Assembly (NCBI GenBank): GCA_002897915.1
Contig: BDTS01000083.1
Coordinates: 1-39,869, forward strand
Length of the DNA: 39,869 nt
Reading direction: 5' to 3'
DNA from: a bacterium BMS3Bbin09
Lineage (GTDB): Bacteria > Nitrospirota > Thermodesulfovibrionia > UBA6902
Shown: positions 1 to 5,979 of the stretch, in pieces
How positions within the stretch are numbered: the first letter of the stretch is position 1
Layout: every line of letters begins with the position of its first letter
Made by a program: the position numbers and the translations under genes
The notes under the pieces: model-generated
Database searches by the model: none
What the model saw: only the letters and a program-made list of their open reading frames with translations
Told to the model about the DNA's origin: nothing

Positions 1-110
1 ATTTCTGGATGAATCTTCAGTTACGCTGTGATTTATATAATGCAAGACTAAATGAATCAAAAGAATTGAAGGAGATCAGACCGTTAAAGTTGAAACAGAC
101 AGCGGTTTAA
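1..110 (+). CDS. higA: HigA family antitoxin, 3' end only (second copy)
   Basis: The window opens inside a gene whose last 110 bases, including the TAA stop at 108-110, are identical to the 3' end of the complete higA at 2399-2508. It therefore encodes the C-terminal 36 residues of the same antitoxin. Its 5' part and presumably a higB lie left of the window. It is the last gene of a cassette whose attC starts with the GCCCA box at 121-125, exactly as in the complete copy. Perfect identity over this stretch, against roughly 95% in the intron that follows, suggests a recent duplication or gene conversion. The reading is secure; whether the missing part is intact cannot be seen. Confidence 0.85.
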   Translation, partial: FWMNLQLRCDLYNARLNESKELKEIRPLKLKQTAV

Positions 111-125
111 AAAAAGAAGTGCCCA

Positions 126-768
126 ATCGGATAAGCGGGGTTTTTTCTCCCCCGCTCTCCACACCACCCCCCGAAAAACAAGGGTCTTCGACCGGCAAGC
201 GGGTCCCTGTCTGCCGACAGGCAGGCGCACCGGGCGGTTCCCAGAGCATGACGGCCCGTAGGCGGTCAACAATACCAGAGACATCATAAGATGCCCCTTT
301 GGGGCGAGAAATTCAATAACGCGCTGTGTGGTCACTTATCCATTCGGATTCAATGTGCCACACGAGCTTCTTGTGACCCGTATTCCCCTACTCTGAGTTC
401 AGCCCTTCACCACCTGCCTGCCGGCAGGCAGGTGTGTCAGGCATTACCCCGACCGTTAGGCTACTATGGCCTCTGTGCCTAAAGCACCTACTGTTGGCTG
501 ACTTCTGCCTCATCACCTGCAAGGTTACCCTGACAGACGCTATGATTGACTGCCGTGGTCTGCTATCTCATTTGTGTATCCCGAAGGCTCATGTCATCTG
601 ATAGCTCAACGACATGCCTGGGCTTGTTAAACCAGTTGCCCTTCTGGTATTCCTACCACAACAGTTTCATCGCATGTGAAGCAGATCTCCCCGAATAAGG
701 ACCTGCCTACCGGACAGGCAGGTACAGGGGACTTTAACCCCATTAGTTCACGCCCATGCCGGGCGTAC
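126..768 (-). mobile_element. Group IIC-attC intron-like element, copy A, no reverse transcriptase
   Basis: On the minus strand the element starts with GTACGCCCGGCATGGGCG, which resembles domain I starts of bacterial group II introns (GTGCGCCCGGCATGGG-like, from memory), and ends with a GC-rich hairpin and CCGAT. The flank next to the end is TGGGC, and in copy B the other flank is TTGT; together they give TTGT/TGGGC, the known target of group IIC-attC introns on the bottom strand of attC. There is no reverse transcriptase ORF, so it could only move in trans. It contains several palindromes of the CCTGCCTGCCGGCAGGCAGG type. Compared with copy B it lacks about 172 bp. The 5' boundary is uncertain by two bases. 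No other gene is seen in 111-943. Confidence 0.6.
411..434. repeat. Perfect 24-bp GC-rich palindrome (REP-like)
   Basis: The stretch is a perfect inverted repeat around GCCGGC, with arms CACCTGCCTGCC. Relatives lie at 206-225 and 701-723 in this intron copy, and at matching sites plus 3272-3293 in copy B. A half element, CAGGCAGGCA, is near 32733. They look like a dispersed palindromic repeat family that entered the intron before it was duplicated. Confidence 0.75.
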
Positions 769-943
769 ACCAGGCAGTGCTCTGAATGCCTGCCAGCGAT
801 ATCGATTTGATTTTTATTAGTTTATGATATGCAAATCGTCTTTCGAGCTTGTTTCAGTTTTTCATGGCAGGCATCAGAGACTTCATCGTTATGTGTAAGG
901 AATTCAAAGTAAAACAATATGTTTCTAATTTACAGGGGGCTAA

Positions 944-1759
944 ATGAAAAGATTTTTATGTCATATTATTATCTTTGGGATAATTGTTATTCAAGGTTCG
1001 GTGTCATGGGCTAATACTCCTTGGGAAGAATTTAATAAACTGAAAGAGAATTATTATCTTTTTGATTATCAAGAGGTTGATAGTGTCACATGCCGTATTG
1101 TAGCCCCATCTCTTGACCCCAAGAAGATGAGTGAACCGCTAAAGCCTATAGAAAAGAATATAAAGATTGTGGAAAATATTGGCGATTTCAAAGTAACGTA
1201 TAGCCGTGACAATGGACTAACCTTTGTCGTTCCCCGCTTTAAAGCATTTATAGTGTCACCCGAGACTGCGGAGGATCTAAAGCAACTTGAGTATTCTGTC
1301 AACAGTTTTAATCAAAGCACTGAAGGAGCTATTCAGGGACTCGTCCAATCTATTGAAGGCATATTAGATGAGTTTATGCTGCCAAAGAAGGAGTCGGTAT
1401 CCGACCTACAAGTTTCCAACAACGGATCGGAAACAACAATAAAATACAATAGGCGCGGGGCATCCCACGTTGATGTCTATTCTGGAAATATGAGGAAGAC
1501 TAACGCCAACATGCCAGGTTTAGAATTGGAATCACATGATGTGTTCGAAAATATCAAAGGCAAGCTTTTTTTGTCAAAATCCTCAATAAACATAAAACAA
1601 GGGGAAACTACTATAGATAGCAAAGTAGTTATTCAACCTAAGGATTTGGGCAGGATCTTTTTCCCCATGTTTATTGAACAAAAAGTGCATATTTCTAATC
1701 CAAATTTTAATATGGATGCCGATCTGGCACTCACATTCGATCAATGTAAAGTAGACTGA
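944..1759 (+). CDS. Hypothetical secreted protein, integron cassette gene
   Basis: I do not recognise the family of this 271-residue protein. It starts with a clear signal peptide: basic MKRF, a hydrophobic stretch to about residue 20, then a probable cleavage site near SWA-NT. The rest is soluble and beta-rich looking, with two cysteines in the mature part (SVTCRIV and the C-terminal DQCKVD) that could form a disulfide in the periplasm. A Shine-Dalgarno-like CAGGGGG precedes ATG 944. The gene fills its cassette (889-1818): the start core lies about 55 bp upstream and the R'' box 9 bp past the stop. I see no promoter, so it may depend on read-through from the left. One-gene cassettes of unknown function are typical of large integron arrays. 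Confidence 0.8.
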   Translation: MKRFLCHIIIFGIIVIQGSVSWANTPWEEFNKLKENYYLFDYQEVDSVTCRIVAPSLDPKKMSEPLKPIEKNIKIVENIGDFKVTYSRDNGLTFVVPRFKAFIVSPETAEDLKQLEYSVNSFNQSTEGAIQGLVQSIEGILDEFMLPKKESVSDLQVSNNGSETTIKYNRRGASHVDVYSGNMRKTNANMPGLELESHDVFENIKGKLFLSKSSINIKQGETTIDSKVVIQPKDLGRIFFPMFIEQKVHISNPNFNMDADLALTFDQCKVD

Positions 1760-1767
1760 ACTAATAG

Positions 1768-1824
1768 CACATAGCAAGGCGTTGCACGGGAAGCGTATCC
1801 GCTCCCGTGATCTTGGCGTTGGGC
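1768..1824 (+). other. attC site 2 (57 bp)
   Basis: The R'' box CACATAGC at 1768-1775 is complementary, except for one base, to GTTATGTG at 888-895, where this cassette starts. It is followed by the stem CACGGGA...TCCCGTG and the R' core GTTGGGC at 1818-1824. The total of 57 bp is the classic attC size. The recombination point would be between G1818 and T1819. Confidence 0.72.
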
Positions 1825-1837
1825 ACATAAATAAACA

Positions 1838-1867
1838 TTGATAATAGCATGAGTACCGTGCTATCAT
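1838..1867 (+). promoter_or_regulatory. higBA promoter with an inverted repeat (leaderless start)
   Basis: TTGATA (1838-1843) and TATCAT (1862-1867) are 18 bp apart. An inverted repeat, ATAGCA...TGCTAT, lies between and over the -10 box, where a HigA dimer would be expected to bind. Transcription should begin about seven bases after the -10, at or next to the higB ATG (1874), and no Shine-Dalgarno is visible. The toxin message may therefore be leaderless. Confidence 0.5.
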
Positions 1868-1873
1868 GATAAC

Positions 1874-2167
1874 ATGATTCAGTCATTCCGAAATAAAGGG
1901 ACAGAAGATATATTTAATGGTATAAATTCAAAGGATGCACGAAAAAAATGCCCTCGGTCATTATGGGGTGTCGCTACCAGAAAACTGGATCAACTGGATT
2001 CAGCAATACAGCTTAATGAACTTCGCATACCGCCAAACAATAAGCTGGAGTCCTTAACAAGAGATAGAAAAGGACAACACAGCATAAGGATAAATGATCA
2101 GTATCGTATTTGCTTTATCTGGAGTGAATCGGGGCCAGATAAGGCAGAAATTACAGATTATCATTGA
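1874..2167 (+). CDS. higB: HigB-type RelE/ParE superfamily toxin
   Basis: The 97-residue protein matches the HigB branch of RelE/ParE toxins, which are mRNA interferases acting at the ribosome. Typical features are the N-terminal IQSFRNKGTEDIF, the middle KLDQLDSA and ELRIPPNNKLE, and the C-terminal HSIRINDQYRICFIW with conserved Arg and aromatic residues followed by ITDYH. The length fits the family. It is the first gene of a two-gene operon, 23 bp ahead of higA, in the toxin-first order normal for higBA. ATG 1874 has no visible Shine-Dalgarno, while higA has a strong one, which would favour antitoxin synthesis. The pair sits in its own integron cassette, where toxin-antitoxin pairs are common and are thought to stabilise arrays. 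Confidence 0.92.
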   Translation: MIQSFRNKGTEDIFNGINSKDARKKCPRSLWGVATRKLDQLDSAIQLNELRIPPNNKLESLTRDRKGQHSIRINDQYRICFIWSESGPDKAEITDYH

Positions 2168-2190
2168 GATAATTATTAAGGAGGCAAACA

Positions 2191-2508
2191 ATGGTTAGAA
2201 TACCAACACATAGAGAGCCAACACATCCGGGAGAAATGCTGCTTGAGGAGTTTCTTAATCCTATGGGCATTACTCAGAGAGAGCTATCTGAAAAGATTCA
2301 TGTCCCATATCAGCGAGTCAATGAAATTATCAATAAAAGGCGGGGCATTACGCCAAGCACAGCCTTAAGACTTGCTAAATTATTCAGAGTTTCTGAAGAT
2401 TTCTGGATGAATCTTCAGTTACGCTGTGATTTATATAATGCAAGACTAAATGAATCAAAAGAATTGAAGGAGATCAGACCGTTAAAGTTGAAACAGACAG
2501 CGGTTTAA
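2191..2508 (+). CDS. higA: HigA family addiction-module antitoxin (XRE-type HTH)
   Basis: This 105-residue protein neutralises HigB and should repress the higBA promoter. It has the HigA N-terminal signature HPGEMLLEEFL at about residues 12-22. An XRE-type helix-turn-helix follows: ITQRELSEKIHVPYQRVNEI, then GITPSTALRLAKLF and FWMNLQ. The start is set by a strong Shine-Dalgarno (AAGGAGG, 9 bp upstream of ATG 2191). The last 110 bases are identical to the partial copy at the left edge. Eleven bases past the stop comes the GCCCA R'' box of the cassette's attC, then the intron. Confidence 0.95.
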   Translation: MVRIPTHREPTHPGEMLLEEFLNPMGITQRELSEKIHVPYQRVNEIINKRRGITPSTALRLAKLFRVSEDFWMNLQLRCDLYNARLNESKELKEIRPLKLKQTAV

Positions 2509-2516
2509 AAAAAGAA

Positions 2517-3405
2517 GTGCCCAATTGGATAAGCGGGGGTTTTTCTCCCCCGCTCTCCACACCACCCCCCGAAAAACAAGGGTCTTCGACCGGCAAGCGG
2601 GTCCCTGTCTGCCGACAGGCAGGCGCACCGGGCGTTTCCCAGAGCATGACGGCCTGTAGGCGGTCAATAGTATCAGAGACATCATAAGATGCCCCTATGG
2701 GGCGAGCGATTCAACTTCACGCCGTGTGGTCACTTATCCGTTCGGATTCAATGTGCCACACGAGCTTCTTGAGACCCGTATTTCCCTACTCTGAGTTCGG
2801 CCCTTCACCACCTGCCTGCCGGCAGGCAGGTGTGTCAGGCATTACCCCGACCGTTAGGCTACTATGGCCTCTGTGCCTAAAGCACCTACTGTTGGCTGAC
2901 TTCTGCCTCATCACCTGACAGGTTACCCTGACAGACGCTATGATTGACTGCCGTGGTCTGCTATCTCATTTGTGTATCCCGAAGGCTCATGTCATCTGAT
3001 AGCTCAACGACATGCCTGGGCTTGTTAAACCAGTTGCCCTTCGGTATTCCTACCACAACAGTTTCATCGCATGTGAAGCAGATCTCCCCGAATAAGGACC
3101 TGCCTACCGGACAGGCAGGCGTGAACTGTCGCTACACAACCGCAGCATTTACTCCCGGCTCAACACAACACCGGGACAGGCTCCTCCACTGAACCCCGGG
3201 CTTCGTTGTGTTGTGCCAACTCGGAATCGAGTCTCGGTACGAGTCGCAACGACGTACCGACTTACCCGCAGACCTGCCTGACGGCAGACAGGTACAGGGG
3301 ACTTTAACCCCATTAGTTCACGCCCATGCCGGGCGTACACAATGCCATGCACTGGATTTGTATTCCGCTGCGCTCCACACAAACCAGTGATGGCCGTCGT
3401 TATAA
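2517..3405 (+). other. attC site 3, interrupted by a group II intron-like element
   Basis: The R'' box GTGCCCA at 2517-2523 is complementary to the cassette's own start, TTGGGCAC at 1819-1826. After the insert, ACAATGCC resumes at 3339. Rejoining the flanks restores the canonical R'' GCCCAAC followed by AATGCC. The arms GCCATgCACTGG (3344-3355) and CCAGTGATGGC (3384-3394) pair perfectly except for one extrahelical G, as expected in attC L''. An extra TTTGT/ACAAA pair lies inside. The R' core is GTTATAA at 3399-3405. Without the insert the site is about 74 bp. Confidence 0.72.
2524..3338 (-). mobile_element. Group IIC-attC intron-like element, copy B, no reverse transcriptase
   Basis: This is the longer of two copies. 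On the minus strand it runs from 3338 (GTACGCCCGG...) to 2524 (...TTATCCAAT). Its flanks are TTGT and TGGGC, the group IIC-attC target. The 3' end carries an 8-bp perfect hairpin, AGCGGGGG/CCCCCGCT, in the position of domain VI. No reverse transcriptase is encoded in 815 bp. Four GC-rich palindromes are embedded. Relative to copy A it keeps about 172 bp (roughly 3120-3293), bounded on both sides by related palindromes, so A probably lost this part. Assignment rests on insertion site and end sequences; the domain V fold was not verified. No other gene is seen in 2509-3427. Confidence 0.6.
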
Positions 3406-3427
3406 ACGATAAATTAAAACCTTCTTC

Positions 3428-3456
3428 TTGACATTAAAGCGTTTTGACGTTATAAT
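3428..3456 (+). promoter_or_regulatory. Perfect sigma-70 consensus promoter of the RHH/RelE cassette
   Basis: TTGACA at 3428-3433 and TATAAT at 3451-3456 are separated by exactly 17 bp. It lies inside the cassette, 28 bp after the start core, so this pair is transcribed independently of its array position. A strong Shine-Dalgarno, AAGGAGG, follows at 3462-3468. Confidence 0.85.
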
Positions 3457-3475
3457 GACTTAAGGAGGATGAAAC

Positions 3476-3709
3476 ATGAAAACTAAGACTAAACGCGCAA
3501 CAATTTATCTTGATCCTGACCTTCACAAAGCTTTACGTATTAAATCGGCGGAGACAGACCATTCTATATCGGAGATAGTGAATGATGCAATTAAATATTC
3601 CTTGGCGGAAGATTCAATTGATCTTGCAGCTTTTGAGAATCGCAAGGATGAACCATTAATAGCATTCGAGGATGTTCTGAAGGAACTGAAAAAGAATGGC
3701 AAAATATGA
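3476..3709 (+). CDS. Ribbon-helix-helix antitoxin (CopG/RelB-like)
   Basis: This 77-residue protein is the antitoxin of a type II pair. Its N-terminus has the ribbon-helix-helix pattern: a basic strand (RATIYLDPDLHKAL at about 8-21), a first helix and a second helix (SISEIVNDAIKYSL at about 30-43). The acidic, poorly ordered C-terminus (residues 44-77) is the likely toxin-wrapping part. The start has an excellent Shine-Dalgarno and lies just downstream of a consensus promoter, which it probably represses. Its last 14 bases overlap the start of the relE-like gene, implying translational coupling. Confidence 0.9.
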   Translation: MKTKTKRATIYLDPDLHKALRIKSAETDHSISEIVNDAIKYSLAEDSIDLAAFENRKDEPLIAFEDVLKELKKNGKI

Positions 3710-3956
3710 GATATCCGCAAAAAAGTCTGCTTTAAAAGAACTTAATGGCATACCAAAAAAAGAACTACAAAAAATATTAAAAAAGATAAGGGCTTTATCT
3801 TTAAACCCGAGGCCACAAGGGTCACAGAAGTTATCACATAGAGAACAGTATAGATTCCGACAAGGGGATTACAGAATAGTTTATTCCATCAGAGACGATG
3901 ATTTAGCAGTTCATATAATTAAAGTGGGACATAGAAAAGAAATTTATCGTTTATAA
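3696..3956 (+). CDS. RelE family mRNA interferase toxin
   Basis: The 86-residue protein is a typical RelE/ParE-fold toxin. It begins MAKYEISAKKSALKELNGIPK, with the usual basic first helix and KILKKIRALSLNPRPQGSQKL. It ends with the strand-rich core YRFRQGDYRIVYSIRD and HIIKVGHRKEIYRL, where conserved Arg, Tyr and His residues normally contact mRNA in the ribosomal A site. The upstream ribbon-helix-helix gene overlaps it by 14 bp. The stop codon lies inside the R'' box (3948-3957), which is very compact cassette architecture. Confidence 0.93.
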   Translation: MAKYEISAKKSALKELNGIPKKELQKILKKIRALSLNPRPQGSQKLSHREQYRFRQGDYRIVYSIRDDDLAVHIIKVGHRKEIYRL

Positions 3957-3972
3957 CCAGGCATTTGATCGA
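3948..3972 (+). other. Truncated attC (R'' box only)
   Basis: CGTTTATAAC at 3948-3957 is the perfect ten-base reverse complement of the cassette start GTTATAAACG at 3399-3408, so it is the R'' end of this cassette. A small hairpin (GCATT...AATGC) follows, but no R' core (GTTRRRY) is found downstream. The site is probably truncated and marks the right end of the array. Confidence 0.55.
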
Positions 3973-4320
3973 ATGCAGAGCAAATCATCAATAAAACAGA
4001 AATTATTATTAATTGTATTTGGACTGTTCATTGCTCTTCTTTTAACTGAGGGGTTTTTTAGAATTGCTGGATTAATCGTCCATGAAGAAAATATTCTTCC
4101 GTCTGAAAAAAAAGATAATACATATAGAATTCTTTGTATCGGAGATTCAAGTACATACGGTATAGGATCAACTGATTCAGAAAAATACAGCTACCCGGCT
4201 CAACTCCACACACTGTTCAATACCCGGTTGTCAAACGTCAATCACCGATTTTCAAGCAACGCTTCAAACTCATTCCTGAATTTCCTTATCATGGCCGCTA
4301 TCGGCAAGCTAACCGCATAA
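3973..4320 (+). pseudogene. SGNH/GDSL hydrolase family protein, truncated
   Basis: The first 90 or so residues look real: a basic N-terminus, a transmembrane or signal-anchor helix (KLLLIVFGLFIALLLTEGFF, about 11-30), then GDSSTYGIG near residue 57, which is block I of SGNH hydrolases with the nucleophilic serine. YSYPAQLHTLFNTRLSNVN then fits this family (often polysaccharide O-acetyl modification). After about base 4240 the sequence becomes the reverse complement of the nuoF-like 3' end, so the ORF runs through foreign sequence to a chance stop. Blocks with the catalytic Asp and His are missing. This is a 5' gene fragment at a rearrangement junction and unlikely to be functional. Confidence 0.75.
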
Positions 4321-5462
4321 CCAAAAGCGCATATCGTGGAGCCGTTTATATAACGGCACAATCTCATGACCTGGTCCAGATCGTCTTGTTCTCCCTGTCC
4401 GTTCACCATACGATCGAGCAATAATTTTATCATTGCCGTCCCCTCACGGCAGGGTGCGCACTGTCCGCATGATTCATGCGCGTAAAACCTTGCCGCCTTC
4501 TGCGCCACACGCGGGATCGATACTGTCTCATCCATTACAATAATCCCGCCGGAACCGAGCATCGTCTTTACAGCGGCAAGAGTATCAAAATCCATACTGA
4601 CGTCTATCTCGTCCGCTCTCAGTATCGGGGTCGAAAGCCCGCCCGGTATAACCGCCTTCAATTCTTTGCCGCCCTTTATACCCCCTGCCGCCTCATAGAT
4701 CAGCTCCCTTAGCGAAGTGCCCATAGGATATTCATAAAGTCCGGGCTTGTTTACATGACCGCTTATGCTGAAAAGCTTTGTGCCGCCTCTTCCGGTACTG
4801 CTGGCGGCCTTAAAGGCATCCGGCCCGTTCTGGATTATAAAAGGAATGCATGAAAAGGTCGTTACATTATGAACAAGCGTAGGCTTTCCATACAGGCCGT
4901 TTGTACCTGGAAACGGCGGTCTCAGCCTCGGTCGACCCGGCTTGCCTTCCAGAGACTCAATGAGCGCGGTCTCCTCACCGCAGACATACGAACCCGCCCC
5001 CCTGAACACATCGATATAAAAAGAAAAACCAGAACCGAGTATATTATCTCCCAGAAGGCCCTCTCTTACTGCTTCATCAATTGCCTTCGGAAGAAATTTG
5101 GCTATCCATCCGTACTCACCCCTGAGGTAGATAAAGCCCTGCTTCGCACCCACTGCATAAGCAGCGATCACCATTCCCTCGATCAGGAGATGGGGATCGA
5201 ATTCCATAATGTGACGGTCCTTGAACGTGCCAGGCTCGCCCTCATCAGCATTGCATATCAGGTATATCGTGCCTCTACTGTTTTGGGGGAGGAACTTCCA
5301 TTTCAGGCCAGCCGGAAAACCACCGCCTCCCCTGCCCCTCAGGCCGGACCTCTCAACCATAAATGCCACCTCTTCCGGTCTCATTGAGAGGGTCTTTTTG
5401 AGGGCCTCATATCCTGAGATCTTCGTGCCGCCTGATATATTCGCAGTCAGTATCTTCTTCAT
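4242..5462 (-). CDS. nuoF: NuoF-like NADH:acceptor oxidoreductase subunit of formate dehydrogenase
   Basis: The 406-residue flavoprotein binds NADH and FMN and passes electrons to or from Fe-S clusters. Visible motifs are the glycine-rich NADH/FMN loop GRGGGGFPAGLKW (about 43-55), NADEGEPGTFKDR (71-83), GAGSYVCGEETALIESLEG (155-173) and the 4Fe-4S ligands C332, C335, C338 and C378 (SCGQCAPCREGT...ICAF). It lacks the thioredoxin-like N-terminal domain found in longer homologues; that role falls to the neighbouring nuoE-like gene. It overlaps that gene by 4 bp and is last in an operon with fdhA. This context marks it as the diaphorase of a soluble NAD-linked, possibly electron-bifurcating, formate dehydrogenase rather than respiratory complex I. 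Its stop codon touches the accessory-region junction. Confidence 0.93.
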   Translation of the reverse strand: MKKILTANISGGTKISGYEALKKTLSMRPEEVAFMVERSGLRGRGGGGFPAGLKWKFLPQNSRGTIYLICNADEGEPGTFKDRHIMEFDPHLLIEGMVIAAYAVGAKQGFIYLRGEYGWIAKFLPKAIDEAVREGLLGDNILGSGFSFYIDVFRGAGSYVCGEETALIESLEGKPGRPRLRPPFPGTNGLYGKPTLVHNVTTFSCIPFIIQNGPDAFKAASSTGRGGTKLFSISGHVNKPGLYEYPMGTSLRELIYEAAGGIKGGKELKAVIPGGLSTPILRADEIDVSMDFDTLAAVKTMLGSGGIIVMDETVSIPRVAQKAARFYAHESCGQCAPCREGTAMIKLLLDRMVNGQGEQDDLDQVMRLCRYINGSTICAFGYAVSLPIAAMIRKFRNEFEALLENR

Positions 5463-5935
5463 ATTAATTCACTCTTCCTGATCGAGCCTATTATCTCATC
5501 AACACTTTCAAAGGTCAGATTCTCATAACGCTCCTCATTGATATGCATAGCTGGCGCGTAACCGCAAGCACCGAGGCATTCTACCTCTTTTATGCTGAAG
5601 AGTCCGTCAGGGGTGACCTCCCCTTCGCGTATGCCGAGAGAGTTAGAAATATATTCAAGCAGGGGATTCTCAGTCAGGAGAGTGCAGACAACATTAGTAC
5701 ATATCTGGATAATGTATTTTCCTTCGGGCTTGAGGTTCAGCATCGAATAAAAACTCGCTGTGCTGAAGACCCTTGCCTCGGGCAGATCAAGAATGACCGC
5801 GACCGACTTCATCCCTTCTTCAGACACATACCCGTCCCTGTTCTGGAGATAACAGAGTGCGGGCAGAAGCGCCGACTCCTTCTCCGGGAACCTCTCAGCT
5901 AACCTGTTGATAATATCTTTCAGTTCTTCTTTCAT
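5459..5935 (-). CDS. nuoE: NuoE-like thioredoxin-fold 2Fe-2S subunit
   Basis: This 158-residue subunit carries one 2Fe-2S cluster next to the NADH-oxidising NuoF partner. The four ligands are C79 and C84 (QICTNVVC) and C120 and C124 (ECLGACGYAPAM), the family pattern C-x4-C...C-x3-C. The N-terminal helical part (residues 1-70, with LPALCYLQNRDGYVSEEGM) is also typical. It lies 44 bp downstream of fdhA and overlaps the nuoF-like gene by 4 bp, so the three should form one complex in a fixed ratio. Confidence 0.93.
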   Translation of the reverse strand: MKEELKDIINRLAERFPEKESALLPALCYLQNRDGYVSEEGMKSVAVILDLPEARVFSTASFYSMLNLKPEGKYIIQICTNVVCTLLTENPLLEYISNSLGIREGEVTPDGLFSIKEVECLGACGYAPAMHINEERYENLTFESVDEIIGSIRKSELI

Positions 5936-5979
5936 GATTAGTTCAATATGTAGGGGTTTGATTAATCAAACCCTTACCC

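Larger units (their letters stand above)
119..894 (+). other. attC site 1, interrupted by a group II intron-like element
   Basis: The R'' box is GTGCCCA at 119-125. Past the inserted element, the site resumes at 769 with an imperfect palindrome: CTCTGaATGCCTGCCA at 780-795 pairs with TGGCAGGCATCAGAG at 865-879, leaving one unpaired A. The site ends with an R' core GTTATGT at 888-894. A palindrome with one extrahelical base between short core boxes is the hallmark of integron attC sites. Without the insert the site would be about 133 bp, within the known attC range. The R' core belongs to the next cassette. Confidence 0.65.

Noticed and set aside
84-3390. Several ORFs of 60-97 codons inside 84-482 and 2482-3390
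   Set aside because: They lie in the duplicated intron-like element, shift frame between copies and contain translated palindromes (for example LPVGRQ, CRQAG); no protein family is visible.
3958-4000. Complete fourth attC
   Set aside because: The R'' box is perfect but no R' core GTTRRRY follows at any plausible distance.
1-4241. Prophage or plasmid segment
   Set aside because: There are no phage structural, integrase or replication genes; toxin-antitoxin genes are better explained by the cassette structure.
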